Source: Portunus trituberculatus (taxonomy: Eukaryota; Arthropoda; Malacostraca; Decapoda; Portunidae). From it: a DNA stretch of 64,000 bases. Every line of letters begins with the position of its first letter. Position 1 is the stretch's first letter. The translations under genes and the position numbers were made by a program. This document shows, in pieces, positions 33,648 to 51,638 of the stretch. The stretch spans positions 1,096,218-1,160,217 of the forward strand of contig NC_059300.1 in the NCBI RefSeq assembly GCF_017591435.1. The letters are read 5' to 3'. The notes under the pieces are model-generated. The model ran no database searches, was not told the DNA's origin, and worked only from the letters and a program-made list of their open reading frames with translations.

Positions 33648-36560
33648 CTATGCTCGTGTTGTCCCGTCTCCATATCTATTAATGTCCAGCTTTTCTTAAA
33701 ATCATGAATATTCCTTGCGTTGACCACTTCCACGTCTAAACTATTCCATGCTTCCACCCTTCTATGAGGAAGCTATATTTTTCACATCTCTCCTATAAGT
33801 GGCCATTTTAGTTTTTCCCATGCCCTCTCGACATTCTTCCATTCCACATACACAGATCTTCCCTATCCATTTTTCCATGCCAATCATCACTCTGTATATT
33901 GCTATCAGGTCTCCCCTTTCTCTTCTGTTTTCCAGGGTTGGAAGTTGCATTCTTTTCAGTCTGTCTTCATAAGTCAAATCTCTTAAGTCAGGCACCATTT
34001 TCGTTGCAGCCCTCTGTACTTTCTCTAGTTTCCTTATGTGTTTCTTTAAGTTCGAGCCCACTGTATTGTTGCATATTCAAGCCTCGGTCTTATCATTGCA
34101 GTAATTATTTTCTTCATCATTTCTTCATCTAGATATCTGAACGCCACTCTTATGTTCCTCAATAAGTTCAATACTTCTCCAATTATTTTGTTTATATGTC
34201 TCTCTGGCGATAGGTCATTGGTAATTGTCACCCCAAGGTCTTTTTCTTCATGACTGGTTTTATGTCTTCATTTCCTATCTTGTACATACTCCTGATTCTT
34301 CTTTCACTCTTGCCAAACTCTATTTTCTTGCATTTTGTCGTGTTGAACTCCATTTGCCATGTACAGCTCCATTTCCATATTCTGTCCAAGTCTTCCTGGA
34401 GTAGTTCGCAATCTTTGTCACATCTCACTTTTCTTAACAATTTTGCATCGTCTGCAAATAGGCTCACATAACTGGACACCCCATCCACCATGTCATTTAT
34501 GTAGACTGCGAACATTACTGGTGCCAACACTGATCCCTGTGGAACTCCACTCTCCACCAATCCCCATTCTGATGGTCTGTCCTTAATTATTGTTCTCATT
34601 TCTCTTCCTACCAAAAGTCTTCCATCCATTTTAGTAAACTGCCATGCACTCCTCCTACCATTTCAAGTTTCCAGATCAGTCTCTGGTGTGGTACCTTATC
34701 AAAGGCCTTTTTTAAATCCAGATATATTCCATCAGCCCAACCATCTCTTTCCTGTATTACATCTATCACCCTCGAATAGTAACATATCAGGTTTGTCGTG
34801 CATGAACGCCCTTTCCTAAAACCAAATTGACACTCACAAAGTATGTCATTTTTCTCCAAGAAGTCTGTCCATCTAGTCTTCACCACCCTCTCACACATCT
34901 TAGCTACCACACTTGTAAGTGACACTGGTCTATAGTTCAATGGGTCTCTCTTGTTACCTGATTTATAGATTGGGACAATGTTAGCTCTTTTCCAGTCTTG
35001 GGGCACTACGCCTTCCCTTAATGAGGCATCAATTACTTCACAAACTTTTTCTGCCAATTGCTCCTGCATTCTCTTAAAATCCATCCTGATACCCCATCAG
35101 GTCCCACAGCTTTTCTCACTTCTAAACTCCCCATCATGTTCTTGATCTCCTCCACCGTTACTTGAAACTCCTTCATAATCCCTTTCTGTTCCATTACCAG
35201 TGGTTTGTCAAAAGCAGTCTCCTTTGTGAATACCTTCCGAAAGCATCCATTCATAGCCTCTGCCATTTCCTGGGATCTTCACTGTATACTCCATTTACTT
35301 CTAAACTTTCAATACTTTCTCTATTTTTGATGTTGTTGTTCACATGTCTGTAAAAAAGCCTTGGTTGGTCTTTACATTTATCAATTATATCCTTTTCTTG
35401 TTTCTTTCTTTCTTCTCTTCTAATCAACACATATTCATTTCTTGCTCTTTTGTAACTTTCCCACTGCTTAATCCGTCTTTTCCTTCTCCACCTCTTCCAT
35501 GCATCCTCTTTTCTTGTTCTAGCCTTTTCACATCTATCGTTAAACCAGTCCTGCTTTCCAACTTCTCTATGTTGTCTTATTGGTACAAATTTTTCTCACC
35601 TTCTTTGTATATTTTTATAAATTCCTTCCACTTTTCATTTGCTCCTTAGCACTCTTGAATTTCATCCAATTTGTCTCTTGAAAGAATTTCTTTAGGTTTC
35701 CAAAATCTGTCTTGGCATAATTCCATCTTCCCACTTTATATTCTTCATTTCTTCTAGATTTCTCTTCGTCTATCACCTTGAACTCCAAAACTGCATGATC
35801 ACTCTTTGCTAAAGGGCACTCCACCCTCATCTCCTCAATGACCATTGGCTCTGTACTAAAGACCAAGTCCAGTCTTGACGATGCTCCCTCTCCTCCAAAC
35901 CTAGTATCTTCTTTGACCCACTGAGTTAACACATTTTCCATTGCCAGTGTCAATAGTGTATTTCCCATGTTGTCTCTGATCCTTCCATTGACCAGTCCTC
36001 CCAACACACCTCTTTACAATTAAAATCTCCCATCATTATAGTTCGTTCACAGCCACCCAACATTTCTTCCAGACATGTTCCTGTATCACTTATCATTTCT
36101 TCATATTCCTGTACTGACCATGCATTTGTCTTAGGTGGTACGTACACCACTATGTAGTGCCTCTTTTTTCCTTCATTAGTTTCTGCTCTGATCTTTAGCA
36201 CTTCTGCCTTTCCCATACCTTTTTCACTTGATCCACCTTTATATCTTTTTTAACCAGCAACATCACTCCTCCTCCCATCTTACCTACTCTATTTCTTTTC
36301 CAAACGTTATATTTCCCTTCTCCAACCTTCATCAGGTCTTCTCCCTCTCTCAGTTTTGTTTCAGTAAGACCCACAATATCTGGGTTCTTGTCCCTCAAGT
36401 AATCGTTGAGTTCTAAAATCCCGATATCACTCCATTTATGTTGGAATACATTACATTTCGCTCATATGTAAGTTTCTTTAGTCCTTTCTTGCTGTACTTT
36501 TCTGGGTTATGAACCACTTCCTCAGTCTCATATCCAAGATTCTCCAGAAAAACTCTTTCT
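33648..36560 (-). pseudogene. LINE B2 ORF2 (endonuclease-reverse transcriptase), frameshifted
   Basis: It shows the same domains as LINE B1, with LFADDAKLLRKV intact (about 34440). Open pieces are 36398-36195, 36216-35950, 36007-35615, 35266-35033, 35084-34608, 34629-34228, 34231-34046 and 34061-33762; most ends coincide with single-base indels in homopolymers. The break between WMEDF and LVGREMRT, and the one after WILREC, are the same as in B1 and B3. All catalytic motifs can be read across frames: TETKLREG, MGDFNCKEV, KSDHAVLEF, YLDLKKAFDKVPH, SGVPQGSVLAPVM, FADD. Either the copies descend from a defective source, or the sequence has systematic homopolymer errors. Confidence 0.85.
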
Positions 36561-37404
36561 TCTCTTCTTCTGTCCTCTCTTCATTTTTTCAAAGCCTCCT
36601 TTCTCAACTCATTTAACATTTCTCTTTCCTTTTCACCGAGATCTCTTCTCAACCAAATCTTCCTTGTTGTTTCCTGCTGGGCTAGCCTCCATGACTTCTC
36701 CACCAATTCATCTACATCCTTTTGTGACTTAAGTTTGATTCTTATTGGCCTCATACCTTCTCTTGTGAACTTTCCAATTCTATGGAAGTCCTCTATTTCT
36801 TGTACTAGGTCTTTTCCTCCTCTTGCACCACATTAATGATATTATTTATCACCTTTTTATGTTTTCTCTCTCTCCATTTTACTCGGTGTCTTATCCTCCT
36901 CCACACCAAATATCACCACACATCTCTTTTTGTCTACAGTTTCCCTCACCAATGTCTCATTTGACTTAATAACCTTCACCACTTTCTCAGCTATCTTCTC
37001 TTCTATGATCTGTTGATCTATAATTTCAGCAAGGCCCAAAGTTTTCTCCCCTGACTCTTTGATTTCCTTTTCCAGACTTGCAACTTTGTAATTTACCTCC
37101 TTTCTTTCCACTTCCTGACTTTTTTTCCATTCAGCCTGCTTCTCCATCACTTTTCCTAGAGATTCTCCACATTTTCGCAATTCACTTTAATTAGCTTAAC
37201 TTCCTCTTTCAGTGCTGCATTTTCCTTCTTCATATCGGCACAGTCTCTTTACATTGTCATAACTCGTTTCCAGGCCCTCATACTTTTCAAACAGTTTTCA
37301 ATTTTACCTTCTAACTCCAGAATTTTCTTCACATAAGCGCTCTTTTCCATTATTCCTTGAAACCCTGTGAAGTCTGATTCCTCTTTCGAGTTCACGGCCG
37401 CCAT
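36561..37404 (-). pseudogene. LINE B2 ORF1 protein (coiled coil plus RRM-like)
   Basis: It starts at 37404 with MAAVNSKEESDFTGFQGIME. A Lys/Glu coiled coil (YVKKILELEGKIENCLK, then an open 107-residue stretch 37180-36857) leads to RCVVIFGVEEDKT, EIEDFHRIGKF and MRPIRIKLKSQKDVDELV, an RRM-like region equivalent to that in LINE A1 ORF1. The end region runs RKIWLRRDLGEKEREMLNEL and then overlaps the start of ORF2. Frame changes occur near 37260, 37190 and 36850. The protein is expected to bind element RNA. Confidence 0.75.
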
Positions 37405-37618
37405 GTTGCAGACGTAAACAAACCAGCTGATGGCTCAAACGCAGGCTACAGTTTATATTTACCTTCACTGGACATTATTTTGCTAATCAACAGTTAACAT
37501 GACTATATGGAGACGGGACAAACATTACCAGCTCCTTTCCCACCTTGGTTACTCTTAGGTAACTGTAGAATTATAGATGATTGCTCTGGAGCTCAGCGAC
37601 CACCTCCGCCATCGACGG

Positions 37619-37637
37619 TGTGTGTGTGTGTGTGTGT
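37619..37637. repeat. (GT)n, tail of LINE C
   Basis: A GT tract lies between the full-length 5' end of LINE B2 and the tail units of LINE C. Confidence 0.95.
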
Positions 37638-39807
37638 ATTTACCTATTTGTATTTACCTATTTGTGTATTACAGGGCCCGAGCTAAGCTCTCTGTGTCCT
37701 GTCTCCTTGTCCACTCCTGTCATATCTCTCTTTCATCTGATTGACACACACCGCGTCAACGACATCACTGTTCAGTTTATTCCACTTATCAATACTATGA
37801 TGCGGGAAACTGTACTTTCTCACGTCATTTAGACAGATGTCTTTTATTAGTTTTTTTCCATGTCCTCGGAGATGATTACTTGTGGTCACCTTTATCAAAT
37901 CTCTGTCCAATATGTCAATCTTGTTCACCAATTTATACATAGTTATCATGTCTCCTCTTGTTCTTCTCTCTTCTAATGTGGTCAGCCCCAGCTTCCTCAG
38001 TCTTTCCTCATAGTCTAACTCCTGAGTCCTGGTACCATCCTTGTTGCCAGCCTCTGTACCCTTTCCACCTTCTTCACATTTTTCTTCATATGCGGTGACC
38101 AGACACAAGCTGCATATTCTAACTGGGGTCTTATTAAGGTACATAATATTCCTTCATCTAGGTAGTGGAATGCAAGGCCAATAATTTGAAGTATGTTATA
38201 TGTTTTCCAAAATATCCTGCTAATGTGTTTCTCCAGTGACAAAGTGTTTTGCACAGTTACTCCTAAGTCTTTCTCCTCATTGGTCTCTTTAATTTTCTCA
38301 TCACCCAGCCTGTAATCCCTGTTTGGTCTATATCTACTTCTTCCCATTTTCATAACATGGCTCTTGTTTATATTAAATTCCATCTGCCACTCTTTACTCC
38401 ACTCATATATTTTATCAAGATTTTCCTGTAACTTGTTACAATCTTCCACATTCTTTACTCTCCTCATAATTTTAGTATCGTCCACAAACATGTTCATGTA
38501 ACTGTCAATTCCTACTGGCATATCATTAACATAAATCAAAAACATGATGGGACCAAGCACTGACCCTTGTGGAACTCCACTGGTTACCTTCTTCCACTCG
38601 GACTTCCTTCCTCTCACCACTGTTCTCATTTCTCTTCCCACTAAGTAATTTTCCATCCATTTTGCTAGTTTATCACTTACTCCTCCAATCTTCTTTAGTT
38701 TCCACATCAGTCTATTGTGTGGTACTTTATCAAAGGCCTTTCTCAAGTCCAGGTAGATAGCATCCACCCATCCCTCTCTATGTTGCAGTATGTCAGTCAC
38801 TCTTGAATAAAAACATAATAGATTGGATACACATGGGATCTTCCTTTTCTGAAACCAAACTGCCTTTCACTCTGAATGTTTTCACTTTCTAGATACTCAC
38901 TCCACTTAGCTTTAATTACTTCTTCACATACCTTGCACAATATACTAGTCAACGATACTGGTCTATAATTTAATGGTTCCATTCTACTACCATTCTTATA
39001 TATAGGCACAATGTCAGCTCTTTTCCACTCTTTCGGGACTGTTCCTGTTCGTATGGAGGTTTCCACAATATCAAATACGGGGTTCAACAATTGATCCTTA
39101 CATTCTTTTAGCAACCTCCAAGATATGCCATCAGGCCCCATTGATTTATTAATATCCAAATTGTTTATAATTTTCCTTACATCTTCCTTAGTAACCATGA
39201 TGTCCTGCATTTGCTTTATTTCCGTAGGACTTTTTCCTATAAAATGCTCCTCCTTTGTAAACACTTTGCAAAAGTTGTCGTTCAAAATATCAGCTATATC
39301 TCTAGCATCCTCATATACTTCTTCCCCATTTTTTACCTTTTCTATTGCCTCCCTTATATTTAGTTTTCCATTTATGAATTTGTAAAACATTTTTGGGTCA
39401 CTATCACAGTTTTCCACCACCCTCTGTTCATATTCCTTCTGTGCTGTTTTCCTTACTTCAACATATATATTCCTTGCTGTTTTGTAAACTTCTCTTGATA
39501 ATACATCACTGTTTTTCGTAAGTTTCTTCCATGCCTTTTCTTTGTTCTTTTTTGTTTCTTCACAATTTCTATTAAACCACTGTTTATTATTTAAAGTCCT
39601 CTTTCTGTGATATGGCACAAACTTTTTCACAGCAGAGTTATACAAATCCATAAATTTATCTTATTTCAATTGCATATCCCTTTCCTGGTATACCACAGAC
39701 CAGTCAATTTCATTAAAGAACTCCCTTATATGGTTATAATTTGCCCTAATATAATTTAATTTTTCCTCCCTGCATTCCACAATCTTATTCGTGCTTAATT
39801 CCGTATC

Positions 39808-39810
<3 letters not shown>
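37638..39810 (-). mobile_element. LINE C, 5'-truncated CR1/L2-like copy, well preserved
   Basis: Two tail units TATTTACCTATTTG adjoin (GT)n. The coding region runs leftward from about 39800. The 5' edge meets (GT)n at 39811. Its protein differs clearly from groups A and B, so it is a separate family. Confidence 0.88.
37683..39651 (-). pseudogene. LINE C reverse transcriptase, few defects
   Basis: Two long open stretches, 39651-38797 (284 residues) and 38800-38015 (261 residues), cover nearly the whole RT and are separated by one frame change at RKGRS (about 38830). Motifs: NKSMGPDGISWRLLKECKDQ, WKRADIVPIYKNG, YRPVSLTSILCKVCEEVI, QFGFRKGRS, YLDLRKAFDKVPHN, SGVPQGSVLGPIMFLIYVND. The catalytic box reads MFVDDTKIMRR, so Val replaces the usual Ala of FADD while both aspartates are kept. 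A second frame change near 38090 leads into the C-terminal block (YSFPHHSIDKWNKLNSDVVD) and a stop at 37683. Endonuclease and ORF1 are missing by truncation. Confidence 0.9.

Positions 39811-39852
<42 letters not shown>
39811..39852. repeat. (GT)n, tail of LINE B3
   Basis: A GT tract joins the truncated 5' edge of LINE C to the tail units of LINE B3. Confidence 0.95.
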
Positions 39853-39855
<3 letters not shown>

Positions 39856-42316
39856 TTACCTAATTGTATTTACCTAATTGTAACATACGGGAAAAGAGCT
39901 ATGCTCGTGTTGTCCCGTCTCCATATCTATTAATGTCCAGCTTTTTCTTAAAATCATGAATATTCCTTGCGTTGACCACTTCCACGTCTAAACTATTCCA
40001 TGCTTCCACCCTTCTATGAGGGAAGCTATATTTTTCACATCTCTCCTATAAGTGGCCATTTTAGTTTTTCCCATGCCCTCTCGACATTCTTTCATTCCAC
40101 ATACACAGATCTTCCCTATCCATTTTTCCATGCCAATCATCACTCTGTATATTGCTATCAGGTCTCCCTTTCTCTTCTGTTTTCCAGGGTCGGAAGTTGC
40201 ATTCTTTTCAGTCTGTCTTCATAAGTCAAATCTCTTAAGTCAGGCACCATTTTTGTTGCAGCCCTCTGTACTTTCTCTAGTTTCCTTATGTGTTTCTTTA
40301 AGTTCGAGCCCACTGTATTGTTGCATATTCAAGCCTCGGTCTTATCATTGCAGTAATTATTTTCTTCATCATTTCTTCATCTAAATATACGAACGCCACT
40401 CTTATGTTCCTCAATAAGTTCAATACTTCTCCAATTATTTTGTTTATATGTCTCTCTGGCGATAGATCATTGGTAATTGTCACCCCAAGGTCTTTTTCTT
40501 CATGACTGGTTTTTATGTCTTCATTTCCTATCTTGTACATACTCCTGATTCTTCTTTCACTCTTGCCAAACTCTATTTTCTTGCATTTTGTCGTGTTGAA
40601 CTCCATTTGCCATGTACAACTCCATTTCCATATTCTGTCCAAGTCTTCCTGGAGTAGTTCGCAATCTTTGTCACATCTCACTTTTCTTAACAATTTTGCA
40701 TCGTCTGCAAATAGGCTCACATAACTGGACACCCCATCCACCATGTCATTTATGTAGACCGCGAACATTACTGGTGCCAACACTGATCCCTGTGGAACTC
40801 CACTCTCCACCAAGCCCCATTCTGATGGTCTGTCCTTAATTATTGTTCTCATTTCTCTTCCTACTAAAAGTCTTCCATCCATTTTAGTAAACTGCCATGC
40901 ACTCCTCCTACCATTTCAAGTTTCCAGATCAGTTTCCGGTGTGGTACCTTATCAAAGGCCTTTTTTAAATCCAGATATATTCCATCAGCCCAACCATCTC
41001 TTTCCTGTATTACATCTATCACCCTCGAATAGTAACATATCAGGTTTGTCGTGCATGAACGCCCTTTTCTAAAACCAAATTGACACTCACAAAGTATGTC
41101 ATTTTTCTCCAAGAAGTCTGTCCATCTATTCTTCACCACCCTCTCACACATCTTAGCTACCACACTTGTAAGTGACACTGGTCTATAGTTCAATGGGTCT
41201 CTCTTGTTACCTGATTTATAGATTGGGACAATGTTAGCTCTTTTCCAGTCTTGGGGCACTACACCTTCCCTTAATGAGGCATCAATTACTTCACAAACTT
41301 TTTCTGCCAGTTGCTCCTGCATTCTCTTAAAATCCATCCTGATACCCCATCAGGTCCCACAGCTTTTCTCACTTCTAAACTCCCCATCATATTCTTGATC
41401 TCCTCCACAGTTACTTGAAACTCCTTCATAATCCCTTTCTGTTCCATTACCAGTGGTTTGTCAAAAGCAGTCTCCTTTGTGAATACCTTCTGAAAGCATC
41501 CATTCATAGCCTCTGCCATTTCCCTGGGATCTTCACTGCATACTCCATTTACTTCTAAACTTTCAATACTTTCTCTATTTTTGATGTTGTTGTTCACATG
41601 TCTGTAAAAAGCCTTGGTTGGTCTTTACATTTATCAATTATATCCTTTTCTTGTTTCTTTCTTTCTTCTCTTCTAATCAACACATATTCATTTCTTGCTC
41701 TTTGTAACTTTCCCACTGCTTAATCCGTCTTTTCCTTCTCCACCTCTTCCATGCATCCTCTTTTCTTGTTCTAGCCTTTTCACATCTATCGTTAAACCAG
41801 TCCTGCTTTCCAACTTCTCTATGTTGTCTTATTGGTACAAATTTTTTCTCACCTTCTTTGTATATTTTTATAAATTCCTTCCACTTTTCATTTGCTCCCA
41901 TAGCACTCTTGAATTTCATCCAATTTGTCTCTTGAAAGAATTTCTTTAGGTTTCCAAAATCTGTCTTGGCATAATTCCATCTTCCCACTTTATATTCTTC
42001 ATTTCTTCTAGATTTCTCTTCATCTATCACCTTGAACTCCAAAACTGCATGATCACTCTTTGCTAAAGGGCACTCCACCCTCATCTCCTCAATGACCATT
42101 GGCTCTGTACTAAAGACCAAGTCCAGTCTTGACGATGCTCCCTCTCCTCCAAACCTAGTATCTTCTTTGACCCACTGAGTTAACACATTTTCCATTGCCA
42201 GTGTCAATAGTGTATTTCCCCATGTTGTCTCTGATCCTTCCATTGACCAGTCCTCCCAACACACCTCTTTACAATTAAAATCTCCCATCATTATAGTTCG
42301 TTCACAGCCACCACAG
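39853..42316 (-). mobile_element. LINE B3, 5'-truncated
   Basis: Two tail units TATTTACCTAATTG. Coding to 42314, where the copy is cut in the endonuclease (ERTIMMGDFNCKEV) and meets (GT)n at 42317. Confidence 0.88.
39899..42314 (-). pseudogene. LINE B3 endonuclease (partial)-reverse transcriptase
   Basis: Open stretches are 42291-41677 (204 residues, endonuclease C-terminus with SRLDLVFSTE and AKSDHAVLEF, then the linker QDWFNDRCEKARTRKEDAW), 41597-41286, 41337-40864 and 40882-40298 (194 residues with SGVPQGSVLAPVM and LFADDAKLLRKV). The break after WILREC and the break between WMEDF and LVGREMRT match those in B1 and B2. The stop of the C-terminal block is at 39899-39901. Confidence 0.87.
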
Positions 42317-42333
42317 TGTGTGTGTGTGTGTGT
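42317..42333. repeat. (GT)n, tail of LINE B4
   Basis: A short GT tract lies between B3 and B4. Confidence 0.9.
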
Positions 42334-43687
42334 ATTTACCTAATTGTTTCCAGGGTCGGAAGTTGCATTCTTTTCAGTCTGTCTTCATAAGTCAAATCTC
42401 TTAAGTCAGGCACCATTTTTGTAGCAGCCCTCTGTACTTTCTCTAGTTTCCTTATGTGTTTCTTTAAGTTCGGAGCCCACTGTATTGTTGCATATTCAAG
42501 CCTCGGTCTTATCATTGCAGTAATTATTTTCTTCATCATTTCTTCATCTAAATATACGAACGCCACTCTTATGTTCCTCAATAAGTTCAATACTTCTCCA
42601 ATTATTTTGTTTATATGTCTCTCTGGCGATAGGTCATTGGTAATTGTCACCCCAAGGTCTTTTCTTCATGACTGGTTTTATGTCTTCATTTCCTATCTTG
42701 TACATACTCCTGATTCTTCTTTCACTCTTGCCAAACTCTATTTTCTTGCATTTTGTCGTGTTGAACTCCATTTGCCATGTACAGCTCCATTTCCATATTC
42801 TGTCCAAGTCTTCCTGGAGTAGTTCGCAACCTTTGTCACATCTCACTTTTCTTAACAATTTTGCATCGTCTGCAAATAGGCTCACATAACTGGACACCCC
42901 ATCCACCATGTCATTTATGTAGACCGCGAACATTACTGGTGCCAACACTGATCCCTGTGGAACTCCACTCTCCACCAAGCCCCATTCTGATGGTCTGTCC
43001 TTAATTATTGTTCTCATTTCTCTTCCTACCAAAAGTCTTCCATCCATTTTAGTAAACTGCCATGCATTCCTCCTACCATTTCAAGTTTCCAGATCAGTCT
43101 CCGTGTGGTACCTTATCAAAGGCCTTTTTAAATCCAGATATATTCCATCAGCCCAACCATCTCTTTCCTGTATTACATCTATCACCCTCGAATAGTAACA
43201 TATCAGGTTTGTCGCATGAACGCCTTTTCTAAAACCAAATTGACACTCACAAAGTATGTCATTTTTCTCCAAGAAGTCTGTCCATCTATTCTTCACCACC
43301 CTCTCACACATCTTAGCTACCACACTTGTAAGTGACACTGGTCTATAGTTCAATGGGTCTCTCTTGTTACCTGATTTATAGATTGGGACAATGTTAGCTA
43401 TTTTCCAGTCTTGGGGAACTACACCTTCCCTTAATGAGGCATCAATTACTTCACAAACTTTTTCTGCCAGTTGCTCCCTGCATTCTCTTAAAATCCATCC
43501 TGATACCCCATCAGGTCCCACAGCTTTTCTCACTTCTAAACTCCCCATCATATTCTTGATCTCCTCCACAGTTACTTGAAACTCCTTCATAATCCCTTTC
43601 TGTTCCATTACCAGTGGTTTGTCAAAAGCAGTCTCCTTTGTGAATACCTTCCGAAAGCATCCATTCATAGCCTTTGCCATTTCCCTG
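42334..43687 (-). mobile_element. LINE B4, 5'-truncated and 3'-deleted
   Basis: One tail unit (TATTTACCTAATTG) is joined directly to TTTCCAGGGTCGGAAG, which in B1-B3 lies about 300 bases further in; the C-terminal coding end is deleted. RT pieces: 43680-43081 (199 residues, reading through WILRECREQLAEKV without the break present in B1-B3), 43047-42634 (with LFADDAKLLRKV) and 42650-42336. The WMEDF/LVGREMRT break is shared. The 5' edge meets (GT)n at 43688. Confidence 0.87.
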
Positions 43688-43706
43688 GGTGTGTGTGTGT
43701 GTGTGT
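43688..43706. repeat. (GT)n, tail of LINE D
   Basis: A GT tract lies between the truncated B4 and the 3' end of LINE D. Confidence 0.9.
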
Positions 43707-44975
43707 ATTCACCTAGTTGTAATTTTAGAGGGCCTGGGTATCATACTCGTGTGGCCCCGTCTCCATATCTACACACATCCAACTTTCCTTTAAAACTATG
43801 CACACTTCTCGCTGACACCACCTCCTCACTCAAACCATTCCACACCTCCACACACCTTTGTGGGAAACTATATTTCTTCACATCCCTCAAGCATATTCCC
43901 TTGGCTATCTTTTTACTGTGTGATCTCGTAGTTCTATTTAAGTTTTCCTCTCTCAACATCATTTGCTCATTATCCACTTCATCCAGTCCGTTCAACAGTT
44001 TATAAACCTGTATTAAATCTCCTCTTTCTCTTCTTTGTTCCAAGGTAAGCAAATTTATTTCTTTTGATCTCTCCTCATAGGTCATTTCTGCCAATTCCGG
44101 AATCATTTTTGTTGCCATTCTCTGCAATCTCTCCAACTTCCTTAAATGCTTCTTTTTATAAGGACCAAACCACTCCAGCATATTCCAATCTTGGTCTAAT
44201 TACCGTACTAATTAATTTCTTCATCATATCTTTATCCATATAATGAAAGGCTAATCCAATATTTCTTATCAAATTATACGTTTCTCCAAACATCTTATCA
44301 ATATGAGCCTCAAACTGCCCATGGTCTTGTATTATCACTCCCAAATCCTTTTCCATTTCCACCTTTTTCAACACTACTTCTTCACCCATCTTATATGACC
44401 CTCTTGGCCGTCTTCCACTCTTCCCCATCTCCACCACATGACTTTTGCTCAGATTAAATTCCATTTCCCACCTCTTGCTCCACTCCCAAATCTTATCTAG
44501 ATCTGCCTGTAAAATTTCACAATCTTCTTCACTCTTCACACACCTACACAACTTCGCATCATCCGCAAACAAATTAATATAACTGTTTACTCCCTCTGGC
44601 ATGTCATTAATATATACAAGGAAAAGTATTGGTGCCAGCACTGAACCTTGTGGGACTCCACTCTCCACCACCAACCACTCCGACTTTGCATCCCTTATTA
44701 CCGTTCTCATCTCCCTTCATCTCAAGTAGTTTTCCATCCACTTTAACACTTTTCCTTTCAGTCCTCCATAAATCTCTAATTTCCATAGCAGTCTCATGTG
44801 AGGTACCTTGTCAAAAGCTTTCTTTAAATCCAAATATACACAGTCCATCCATCCCTCTCTCTCTTGTATTTTGTCAACCACTCTTGAATAAAAGCTCAGT
44901 AGATTTGTTACACATGACCTCCCTTTCCTAAAGCCAAATTGATGATCCGATAATAACTTATGATCCTCCAGGAAC
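43707..44975 (-). mobile_element. LINE D, 5'-truncated CR1/L2-like copy
   Basis: The tail TATTCACCTAGTTG adjoins (GT)n. RT pieces on the minus strand: FLEDHKLLSDHQFGFRKGRS (starting directly at (GT)n near 44975), YLDLKKAFDKVPHM, WMENYLR, then 44710-44156 (184 residues: SGVPQGSVLAPILFLVYIND, LFADDAKLCRCV, RPRLEYAGVVWS) and 44181-43741 (C-terminal block to RYGDGATRV). A stop follows WMENYLR and a frame change lies near 44160. It is closest to group A but distinct. Confidence 0.87.
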
Positions 44976-45001
44976 CGTGTGTGTGTGTGTGTGTGTGTGT
45001 G
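44976..45001. repeat. (GT)n at the 5' edge of LINE D
   Basis: A GT tract right of which the sequence is unique; it is the right-hand end of the head-to-tail LINE/SINE array that begins at 32624. Confidence 0.9.
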
Positions 45002-48127
<3,126 letters not shown>

Positions 48128-48447
48128 CAGTAAACCCTCGATATAACGGATCATATGGGGACAGGGGTCTGTAGTTATATTCTAAGATCCGTTATAATTG
48201 AGGATCCATTATATCTGATAGAAATACTGGATACATCCGCTATATCACGAAGCTTTTTCCAGTATTTATACTGGTCACTGGCCCACTCCTGTGGCACGCC
48301 ATGTGGAGTTTCTGTGACAACATGTTATGGGACAACGCCCTCACTAAAACTAATGAAAATCCATTATAGCAAGGGTCTGTCTGGTCAGATTTTTTCGTTA
48401 TATTCGATATCTGGTATATCGAGATCTATTATATCGATGATTTACTG
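48128..48447. mobile_element. MITE of pogo/Tigger type (M3), 320 bp
   Basis: The left end is CAGTAAACCCTCGATATAAC. The right end, reverse-complemented, is CAGTAAATCATCGATATAAT (21 of the first 25 bases match). Flanked by TA at 48126-48127 and 48448-48449. No coding capacity. Different terminal sequence from M1 and M2. Confidence 0.9.
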
Positions 48448-48449
48448 TA

Positions 48450-50694
<2,245 letters not shown>

Positions 50695-51619
50695 GCATTT
50701 ACCTAGTTGTAGTTTTATAGAGCCTGGGCATTACACTTATGTGGCCCCATCTCCATATCTACATTTGTCCAACTTTTTCTTCAAAGCTATGCACACTCCT
50801 TGCTGACACGACATCTTCACTCAGGCTATTCCATGCCGCTATACTTCTGCATGGAAAGCTGAATTTTTTCATATCCTTGAAGCATCTTCCCATCCTCAAT
50901 TTTTACTATGACATTTTATGCTTCTACTGGTGACTTCATCTCTTAGTAACAACTCCTCGTTATCTATTACAACCATTCCATTCATTAGTTTGTAGACTTG
51001 TATTAGGTCTCCCCCTCTCTCCTCATATGTCATCCCTCTTAGCTCTGGTACCATCCTCGTTGCCATCCCTTGCAGTCTTTCCAGTTTCCATACATGTTTC
51101 TTTTTGTGTGGGAACCGCACCATACCTGCATACTCCAATCTGGGTCTGATCACTGTGGATATCAGTTTCTTCATCATATCTTTATCCATGTAGTGGAAAT
51201 CCAATCTGATATTTCTTACCAAATTGTATGTCTCGCCAAATATTTTGTCCACATGGCTATCCTGTTGATTATTCTCTTGTATAGTCATTCCTAGGTCCCT
51301 TTCCTTGTTAACTTTCTTCAGCTTTACACTATCTCCCATCTTGTAGACCCCCTCTGGTTGTCTTCCACTCCTTCCCAATTTCATAACATGACTTTTATCC
51401 ACACTGAATTCCATCTCCCAACTTCCTACTCCACCTCCATATCTTGTTAAGGTCCTCCTGTAATATTTCACAGTCCTCCTTGTTTTTTTTACTTGTCTGA
51501 GCAGCTTGGCATCATCTGCAAATAGTTTCATGTAATTGTTTACTCCCTCTGGCATGTCATTTATGTATACAAGAAAAAGTATAGGTGCCAGCACCGACCC
51601 TTGTGACACTCCACTCTCT
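50695..51619 (-). mobile_element. LINE E, 3' fragment
   Basis: The tail CATTTACCTAGTTGTAG is on the plus strand at 50697. The minus-strand open stretch 51645-50896 starts in (AC)n, then reads SGVSQGSVLAPILFLVYIND, LFADDAKLLRQV, a frame-disturbed KIWEW region, MEFSVDKSHVMKLGRSGRQP, RPRLEYAGMVRFPH and ELRGMTYEER. A deletion after TYEER removes the usual LKAMxLPTLEQRR. The 5' edge is within SGVxQG at (GT)n 51620. Confidence 0.85.
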
Positions 51620-51638
51620 ACTGTGTGTGTGTGTGTGT
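51620..51638. repeat. (GT)n, tail of LINE F
   Basis: A GT tract joins LINE E's truncated 5' edge to the 3' end of LINE F. Confidence 0.9.

Larger units (their letters stand above)
33603..37618 (-). mobile_element. LINE B2, apparently full length (about 4.0 kb)
   Basis: This is the only group B copy with a complete 5' part: a leader of about 210 bases, ORF1 from 37404, then ORF2, then two tail units TATTTACCTAATTG and (GT)n on the plus strand. Its 5' end (CGTCGATGGCGGAGGTGG on the minus strand) meets (GT)n at 37619-37637. Confidence 0.85.
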
